This document shows, piece after piece, positions 7,818 through 12,048 of a DNA stretch of 12,048 bases (its first letter is position 1; every line of letters starts with the position of its first letter). Source of the DNA: an uncultured Candidatus Saccharibacteria bacterium (lineage in GTDB: Bacteria; Patescibacteriota; Saccharimonadia; Saccharimonadales; Saccharimonadaceae); NCBI GenBank assembly GCA_946187605.1, contig CAMHRH010000020.1, positions 1-12,048 on the forward strand, written 5' to 3'. Position numbers and translations under genes: made by a program. The notes beneath the pieces were generated by a model. The model did not search any database. It was not told where the DNA came from and saw nothing but the letters and a program-made list of their open reading frames with translations.

Positions 7818-8150
7818 CTATTTTTTCGGAGGCGTAATATTAGCCGGTCGGCCATATTCTGGCAAGATTATGTCAACTTTTTCACCGCGCTGATTAAAAA
7901 GTGGGACTTTTAGCTCACTGCTTAGAGTATTTACAACCGTTGCGCCAATGCGAAGTCCAGTAAAGCTGCCCGGACCGGCGAAAAAGTGAATTTCAGAGAC
8001 GTCTCGCCAATCGGCGCCATTTTCGACGAACTTATCATGGATAAATCTATGCAAATCACGCGCCAAATTACGGCTAGACTCCCATTCATATTCTTTCTCA
8101 TCTAGCTTCAAAATAGTCTTAGGCGACGAAGTATCTAGATAAAGTTTCAT
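7818..8150 (-). CDS. tsaB: Reduced TsaB-like protein (t6A tRNA modification)
   Basis: TsaB is the inactive ASKHA-fold partner of TsaD in the complex that makes N6-threonylcarbamoyladenosine at position 37 of ANN-decoding tRNAs. The 110 residues match the N-terminal subdomain: YLDTSSP (4-10) for the first strand and turn, and the hallmark FAGPGSFTGLRIGA (56-69). Full TsaB proteins have about 220-230 residues. Here the second ASKHA subdomain is absent, and a short tail with PEYGRP and ITPPKK resembles the extreme C-terminus of the long form, as if the middle had been removed. The start overlaps the tsaE stop in ATGA, and AGAGAGG lies about 10 bases upstream. Its tsaE neighbour supports the role. 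It looks like a genuine short form and not a decaying gene, because the frame is clean and the motif is intact. Confidence 0.85.
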   Translation of the reverse strand: MKLYLDTSSPKTILKLDEKEYEWESSRNLARDLHRFIHDKFVENGADWRDVSEIHFFAGPGSFTGLRIGATVVNTLSSELKVPLFNQRGEKVDIILPEYGRPANITPPKK

Positions 8151-8551
8151 TTCTCAACAACCTCTCTCGTATTCTCGTCGATATATTTTATCTCAATAAT
8201 TCCTCGATTGTCCGGCAGGACATCTGCTATGCTCTGCCCCCATTCAATAACCGTGATGTTTTGCGGGTCCGCAATCGATTCCGCCAAATCCTCGCCCATA
8301 AGGCCTGGATCTTCAAGACGATAAAAATCATAATGAGTTAGCGTGCAATTATTTCCTTTATATACGCGCGAAATGGTAAACGACGGTGAGCTAACCGGAG
8401 CCGTAACGCCGAGGCCTTTTGCCAGGCCACGAACAAAGGTCGTTTTGCCTGCGCCAACATCACCAATAAGTTCAATAACTGCTGGAGTTTTTAGGGCAAC
8501 GCCGTATTTTTGACCATAGTCTAGCATCTCTGATTCAGAGCGAATTAACAT
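8147..8551 (-). CDS. tsaE: TsaE ATPase (t6A tRNA modification)
   Basis: TsaE is a small P-loop ATPase that binds the TsaB-TsaD complex and drives the catalytic cycle of tRNA t6A synthesis. The 134 residues are close to the normal length. The N-terminus SESEMLDYGQKYG fits the family's first helix. Walker A is GDVGAGKTT (30-38), followed by FVRGLAKGLG. SSPSFTIS and the HYDFYRLEDP segment (family HxDxYR) follow, and VIEWG (100-104) is the conserved family motif near the C-terminus. The gene overlaps comEC by 7 bases at its start and tsaB by 4 bases at its end. No clear Shine-Dalgarno precedes the ATG, so it probably relies on coupling to translation of comEC. It ends with TGA, showing that TGA is a stop in this genome. 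Confidence 0.95.
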   Translation of the reverse strand: MLIRSESEMLDYGQKYGVALKTPAVIELIGDVGAGKTTFVRGLAKGLGVTAPVSSPSFTISRVYKGNNCTLTHYDFYRLEDPGLMGEDLAESIADPQNITVIEWGQSIADVLPDNRGIIEIKYIDENTREVVEK

Positions 8552-9834
8552 GCGTATATCTTATCATAATCTGGGATTTTTTCTAATGCGTAGCATGGTT
8601 TGTATGAATATTTCGCGACACGCTTTAGGATAATAGTGGCTAATATAATAACTGCATATGCGATGGCTACACCTAACCAATTTAAAGACAATTCATGGCT
8701 CGACCATGGAATACTAGCGATTGTATTGACTATGTATAGCTGAATGTCCGTAATCACTTTTAATAATCCGGCAAGCGCAGAGATATCCAGAATGCCAACA
8801 ATTAGCCCAAGTAACATAGTCGGCGATACGAGTGGACTAATTAGTATATTCGATACTAGGGCTAATGTCGGAATGGTGCCAAAATTCAAAATCGAGATGG
8901 GGAGACAAAATAATTGCGCCGATATGCTTGCAATAATTATGCTCGAAATATATGACGGACGCCTTTCGCCATAAAAGAACTTAGCGAGAAGTGGCGAGAA
9001 TAATAATATTCCAGAATATGACGCGAATGATAGTTGCCAAGCTAGGTTTGTTACATATGACGGATTGAGGACGAGTGAGAATGCGGCCGAATATAAGATT
9101 AGCCGCACCGGATGTAATTTTCGACCAAAATACCAAGTCAACAATGAAGCAACCGTCACGATAGCGGCGCGCGTCATACTTGACGAGAAGCCAGTAATGC
9201 TCACGTAGATTAAAACCAATAGAATAGCAGTAAGCATAAGTACGAGGCGAGATGTTTTTCGAAAACGTTTCTTTGCAAAATTAACAGCTACCGATAAATG
9301 ATACCCGGAAGCTACGACGATATGTGCTAGGCCCGCTATGCGCAGGCTAGCGAGCCGCTCTTCGCCCAGCAAAGTTTTTTGCCCAAAAAGATAACTAAGA
9401 GCTAGGCCGCTATTATCATCACTCGCAAGCCGTGTTTGAATATTGTTCGATACGAGCTCGCGTACGCGTAGCGCAAGGTCGGGGGTTGACGGATGAGACA
9501 CATTTATTATCTCTGGACAATACATAAATGCGGAGTAATTTCCGAACCCAGCTTGCAGCTTGCCACGAAGAATTAGCCGATCAGAACGAGATATGCCGGC
9601 AATATTATCTGCCATAATATATACCTCGTCGCTTCCGACTTCTAATTTAATACGATAGCCGTCATTTTTATAGACCGGTTCATCAGCAACAATTCCAATA
9701 ATAGCGACAACACGCCCAATACTGCCATCAAATGATGTTTCTCGGCTAACAGTAAAAATAATCGAAACTATGATAATTGCAATAGAAATTACGAGCGGAA
9801 GTATTGAGAGATGTGGTCAATGAAGATTTTTCAT
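8545..9834 (-). CDS. comEC: ComEC/Rec2-type DNA-uptake channel, short form, with in-frame TGA at codon 6
   Basis: ComEC forms the inner-membrane channel that carries single-stranded DNA into the cytoplasm in natural transformation. Read from the ATG at 9834 the frame is 429 codons, with TGA at codon 6 (9819-9817). Codons 11-29 encode a membrane helix (ILPLVISIAIIIVSIIFTV). Codons 33-115 resemble the DUF4131 OB-like domain. The polytopic Competence domain follows, with GLAHIVVASGYHLSVAV (family HxxxxSGxH region, H171 and H179) and TGFSSSMTRAA (about 214-224). The C-terminal metallo-beta-lactamase domain of long ComEC proteins is absent. The first intact ATG-initiated frame is 9615-8545 (356 residues), which would lack the first membrane helix and most of the OB-like region. 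A start at 9834 is supported by a -10 box six bases upstream, the same geometry as other genes here. The sequence could represent a nonsense allele, readthrough, or a base error. The family call is firm; whether it is functional is uncertain. Confidence 0.85.
9817..9819 (-). other. In-frame TGA at codon 6 of comEC
   Basis: The minus strand reads ATG AAA AAT CTT CAT TGA CCA CAT CTC. The frame after TGA is open to the comEC stop at 8545 and encodes a plausible membrane helix within a few codons. One base change (TGG, Trp) would restore the frame. There is no in-frame ATG, GTG or TTG between the TGA and 9615. Confidence 0.75.
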
Positions 9835-9869
9835 GAGTTGATTTTAGGATATTTTTTTGCGCATCCAAA
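9835..9869 (-). promoter_or_regulatory. Leaderless promoter of the comEC-tsaE-tsaB cluster
   Basis: On the minus strand TTTGGA (9869-9864) is followed by 17 bases and then TAAAAT (9846-9841). Six bases (CAACTC) separate the -10 from the ATG at 9834. No ribosome binding site fits in that space, so initiation should be leaderless. This is the main evidence for placing the comEC start before the TGA. Confidence 0.55.
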
Positions 9870-9889
9870 GCATAATTATTATGGCGATA

Positions 9890-9905
9890 TGCTAAAATTA
9901 ATAAG
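9890..9905 (+). promoter_or_regulatory. Extended -10, near-leaderless promoter of the sulfatase gene
   Basis: TGCTAAAAT (9890-9898; TGn followed by TAAAAT at 9893-9898) lies seven bases before the ATG at 9906. No Shine-Dalgarno is present. No clear -35 is seen, in keeping with an extended -10 promoter. It is back to back with the comEC promoter within a 71-base region. Confidence 0.55.
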
Positions 9906-11801
9906 ATGAAGAAGGTACTTTGCCGGGTGAAAAAATGGAGCGACAGTAAGCGTTTTCTTTTTTCGTCGCTGACATACATTACGGTAGCGGCAATTATTCT
10001 AACGTGGTTTTTAGAATATCGTTATTACATCAATGATTTTGCAAAAACATGGAGCTTCGTTTTCGGAAGTCCGTTAGTCTTTCTTTTTAACGCATTCTTG
10101 ATTTGGCTAATACTACTCGCAATCTGGGGAGTATGTGGTAGGCCAATTTTAACAAGCGCGATAGGCTTTGTGGCAATTTCAATCCTGAGCTATATTCATA
10201 TCGCAAAACATAATTCGCGCGGGTACCCACTGCTTCCCGAAGATTTTCAGCTTGCCGGCGAGACCTCGACGCTGACAAAATTTATAGACGTATGGTCAAT
10301 CATCAGACTAGTATTTGTAATTATTATCGTTTGTGCGCTTTTGGCATATTTTAGCCATTGCTATGGGAGACGTCTAAATCTTCGCCATAAACAGAGCAAA
10401 GGCAAACATTTATTATTGCGACACTTGGCGCCAATTCGCCTGTTAGTTATCGCAATCGCGGTCGCATCTTTTATGTCTTCGACGGAATTTGTCCGGCACA
10501 ACGAGGGAACTCGTTACGAGGATATTTTTCTGGGCACTCATTTTACGGCCTGGAATCAGAACAGAAACTACGACGACAATGGTTTTGTCTTGGGCTTTTT
10601 GTATAATTTCCAGAAGCTTGAGCTTGATGCGCCGGAAGGTTACGGCGAGGAGCGAATTGCAAACATCAAAAAGCAATATGAAACGATCGCGAAGTCCGAA
10701 AACAAGAAGCGCTTCTCGCCAAGCGACGAGGACGTGAGCTTAGTTATAGTTCTTAATGAGTCGTTTTTTGATCCAACGGTTGAATTTCAGGGCAAGAAAT
10801 TCTCAGATTATTACGAGATTTCTGGGGGCGACGTCTTGCCAGAATTGCATAAGCTAAAGAAACGCGCCGCAACTGGTTATATGTATTCCCTAGACTATGG
10901 TGGCGGCACGGCAAATATTGAGTTTGAAGCCCTAACAAGCTTAACGAATTTCTGGACTAACACGGTGCCATACACGGCACTAATCCCAAAAGCCGGCACC
11001 GTACCATCAATTGGCAGTTTCCTAAAAGAACAAAAGTACGAAACACTCGCAATTCATCCATTTAATGGCGGTATGTACAAACGAAATATCGCGCTGAAAA
11101 ATGAGGGTTTTGATAGTTTTACTACCGAGATTGAAATGGACTATACCGAACACGAAGGAGATTCGGAATATATTAATGACCGCTCGGCATATAGACAAAC
11201 TATCGATGCACTAAAGAAGAGCAACAATAACCAAGCGATTGCATTAATTACGATGCAGAACCATACGCCATACAACGAGAGTACTTATACGGAGCATGAT
11301 TTTACCGTGCTAAACGACGACATCGGAGACTGGCAAAAAAGCAGGATTGAAACGTACTTGCAGACGTTACACGAGTCAGACAAATATCTAGGGGAATTTA
11401 TCGACGACTTAGATAATCTAGATAAGAAAGTTGTAGTATTGTTCTTTGGCGACCATTCAGCCGGAGTATTTAATAAGACGAATGACAGTGGCGACAAAGA
11501 AGTGCGCGATTTGTCTAGAATTACGCCATATTTTATCTACACAAACTATGAGTCTGGCATAGAATCAGATATGCTACCAACGACGACCCCAAACTGCATA
11601 GTAAATACAATGTTAGATAAGCTCAAATGGAAGAAAACCGCCATCCATTACTTAGCCGATGAAGCCTGTAGCCAGGAGCCGATTTTAACCAGTACATATC
11701 TTGAAGGAAAAGACTTTGAGCTGACTGAGATGCTACAGAACTACCAGCTAGTCACCTATGATATCCTTGGCGGTGAACGCTACTGGATAAAGAACAAGTA
11801 G
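9906..11801 (+). CDS. LTA-synthase-like membrane sulfatase/phosphotransferase
   Basis: The 631-residue protein belongs to the LTA synthase branch of the alkaline phosphatase/sulfatase superfamily. These are membrane enzymes with an outward catalytic domain that transfer glycerol-phosphate or similar groups onto envelope polymers or lipids. About five membrane helices lie at residues 19-37, 57-76, 81-99, 132-151 and 177-192. The catalytic domain begins near 276: NESF (284-287, metal-ligand Glu285), GGGTANIEFEALT (332-344, Thr335 as the expected nucleophile), AIHPFNGGMYKRN (382-394), QNHTPY (451-456) and FFGDHSAG (513-520, metal ligands D516 and H517). Length is close to family members (about 600-650). 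The ATG at 9906 is supported by the -10 box seven bases upstream. It is transcribed away from comEC. The true substrate cannot be read from sequence; in a CPR cell it may modify a host-derived or simplified envelope polymer and not classical lipoteichoic acid. Confidence 0.9.
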   Translation: MKKVLCRVKKWSDSKRFLFSSLTYITVAAIILTWFLEYRYYINDFAKTWSFVFGSPLVFLFNAFLIWLILLAIWGVCGRPILTSAIGFVAISILSYIHIAKHNSRGYPLLPEDFQLAGETSTLTKFIDVWSIIRLVFVIIIVCALLAYFSHCYGRRLNLRHKQSKGKHLLLRHLAPIRLLVIAIAVASFMSSTEFVRHNEGTRYEDIFLGTHFTAWNQNRNYDDNGFVLGFLYNFQKLELDAPEGYGEERIANIKKQYETIAKSENKKRFSPSDEDVSLVIVLNESFFDPTVEFQGKKFSDYYEISGGDVLPELHKLKKRAATGYMYSLDYGGGTANIEFEALTSLTNFWTNTVPYTALIPKAGTVPSIGSFLKEQKYETLAIHPFNGGMYKRNIALKNEGFDSFTTEIEMDYTEHEGDSEYINDRSAYRQTIDALKKSNNNQAIALITMQNHTPYNESTYTEHDFTVLNDDIGDWQKSRIETYLQTLHESDKYLGEFIDDLDNLDKKVVVLFFGDHSAGVFNKTNDSGDKEVRDLSRITPYFIYTNYESGIESDMLPTTTPNCIVNTMLDKLKWKKTAIHYLADEACSQEPILTSTYLEGKDFELTEMLQNYQLVTYDILGGERYWIKNK

Positions 11802-11857
11802 CGATTCAAACCGCTTATCTTTGCATTTTTTGCAGCTTTGTTAGATAATAGATGTTA

Positions 11858-11894
11858 ATGGACGACGCCGCTAGATGTCTAGCCGCTATTCCAT
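11858..11894. repeat. Inverted repeat in spacer after the sulfatase gene
   Basis: GCTAGA and TCTAGC (11870-11875 and 11878-11883) form a near-perfect palindrome. Outer arms ATGGA (11858-11862) and TCCAT (11890-11894) also pair, giving a stem with an internal loop. No T-run follows, so it is not a typical intrinsic terminator. It may be an RNA structure at the 3' end of the sulfatase mRNA or a protein-binding site. Confidence 0.4.
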
Positions 11895-11913
11895 TCGCAG
11901 CTTAAACGTTTGT

Positions 11914-11933
11914 ACGGTTTATCTTAAAGCCGT
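11914..11933 (+). repeat. Small hairpin upstream of the lipoprotein gene
   Basis: ACGGTTT (11914-11920) pairs with AAAGCCGT (11926-11933) with one bulged G and a 5-base loop. The 9-base word TATCTTAAA occurs at 11920-11928, within this hairpin, and again at 11937-11945, touching the Shine-Dalgarno. Function is unknown; it could affect access to the ribosome binding site. Confidence 0.3.
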
Positions 11934-11944
11934 AAGTATCTTAA

Positions 11945-11954
11945 AAGGAAGGTG
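11945..11954 (+). promoter_or_regulatory. Ribosome binding site of the lipoprotein gene
   Basis: AAGGAAGGTG ends 5 bases before the ATG at 11960, separated by a run of five T. It is a strong Shine-Dalgarno, so this gene should be translated from a leadered mRNA, unlike the leaderless genes in the window. I could not identify a convincing -10/-35 pair in the 158-base spacer. Confidence 0.7.
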
Positions 11955-11959
11955 TTTTT

Positions 11960-12048
11960 ATGTTAAAGCCCAAAGTACTCGCTCTGCTTCTCGTAGCGAT
12001 ATTCTCTATCGGAGTGCTTACTTCTTGCGCTCAGACACCAGAGGATAG
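11960..12048 (+). CDS. Lipoprotein (N-terminus only; continues beyond window)
   Basis: Twenty-nine codons are visible before the right edge. The start is a lipoprotein signal peptide: MLKPK as charged n-region, a hydrophobic core (VLALLLVAIFSIGVL), and the lipobox LTSC|A with Cys23 as the acylated residue. The mature part begins AQTPED, a flexible acidic linker typical of surface lipoproteins. The product should be processed by Lgt and Lsp and anchored in the outer leaflet of the cytoplasmic membrane. Nothing of the functional domain is in the window, so the role is unknown. The strong ribosome binding site at 11945-11954 fixes the start. Confidence 0.8.
   Translation, partial: MLKPKVLALLLVAIFSIGVLTSCAQTPED

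Noticed and set aside
8545..9834. TGA recoded as Gly, as in Absconditabacteria and Gracilibacteria
   Set aside because: tsaE ends at TGA in the conserved ATGA overlap with tsaB, and no other long gene in the window has an in-frame TGA.
9746..9979. 77-codon minus-strand frame between comEC and the sulfatase gene
   Set aside because: It runs in a different frame across the divergent promoters and the start of the sulfatase gene; composition is not protein-like and there is no initiation signal.
11799..11820. tRNA T-arm-like sequence (AGCG, TTCAAAC, CGCT)
   Set aside because: The stem is only 4 bp with an 8-base loop, and no acceptor, D or anticodon arms fit around it.
1..12048. CRISPR arrays, insertion sequences, rRNA or tRNA genes
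   Set aside because: No regularly spaced direct repeats, transposase motifs or RNA-gene signatures were seen on either strand.

Overview
The window looks like chromosome of a Candidate Phyla Radiation bacterium, most likely a Candidatus Saccharibacteria (TM7) relative. This is inferred from gene content and not from a marker gene. The signs are: a very large secreted Tyr/Asn/Ser/Thr/Gly-rich protein with a Cys-bearing C-terminal module of a type I associate with this group, a ComEC without its metallo-beta-lactamase domain, a TsaB cut to about half size, ribonuclease Y, a prepilin, an LTA-synthase-like sulfatase, and four genes whose promoter -10 box lies only 6-7 bases before the ATG (leaderless mRNAs). 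TGA ends tsaE, so the standard code is assumed, unlike the TGA=Gly code of Absconditabacteria and Gracilibacteria.

Layout. (1) Bases 1-6128, minus strand, read right to left: a single-pass membrane protein with an Arg-rich cytoplasmic segment (6128-5343), then after a 4-base gap a 1620-residue secreted protein (5338-476), then a type IV prepilin with its own promoter (425 to the window edge). This looks like a cell-surface or attachment module. (2) Bases 6178-9834, minus strand: comEC, tsaE, tsaB and rny, ending in a strong intrinsic terminator at 6178-6206. comEC, tsaE and tsaB overlap each other by a few bases; rny follows after 76 bases. (3) A 71-base divergent promoter region (9835-9905). 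(4) 9906-11801, plus strand: a membrane LTA-synthase/alkaline-phosphatase-superfamily protein. (5) A 158-base spacer with small inverted repeats, then the start of a lipoprotein gene (11960 to the right edge). No gene-free stretch exceeds 300 bases.

Two points stand out. A run of nine G sits just after the signal peptide of the giant protein; gain of one G gives an almost immediate stop and loss of one G gives a short truncated product, so the gene is a good candidate for phase variation. comEC has a convincing promoter and ATG at 9834, but codon 6 is TGA; in-frame ComEC-like sequence resumes directly after it, which suggests a recent nonsense mutation (perhaps TGG to TGA), readthrough, or a base error.

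How the genes fit together: the prepilin and ComEC are the kind of parts used in DNA uptake. TsaE and TsaB serve tRNA t6A formation with TsaD, which is not in this window. RNase Y is the membrane-bound mRNA-decay endonuclease. The giant protein, the LTA-synthase-like enzyme and the lipoprotein all act at the cell surface.
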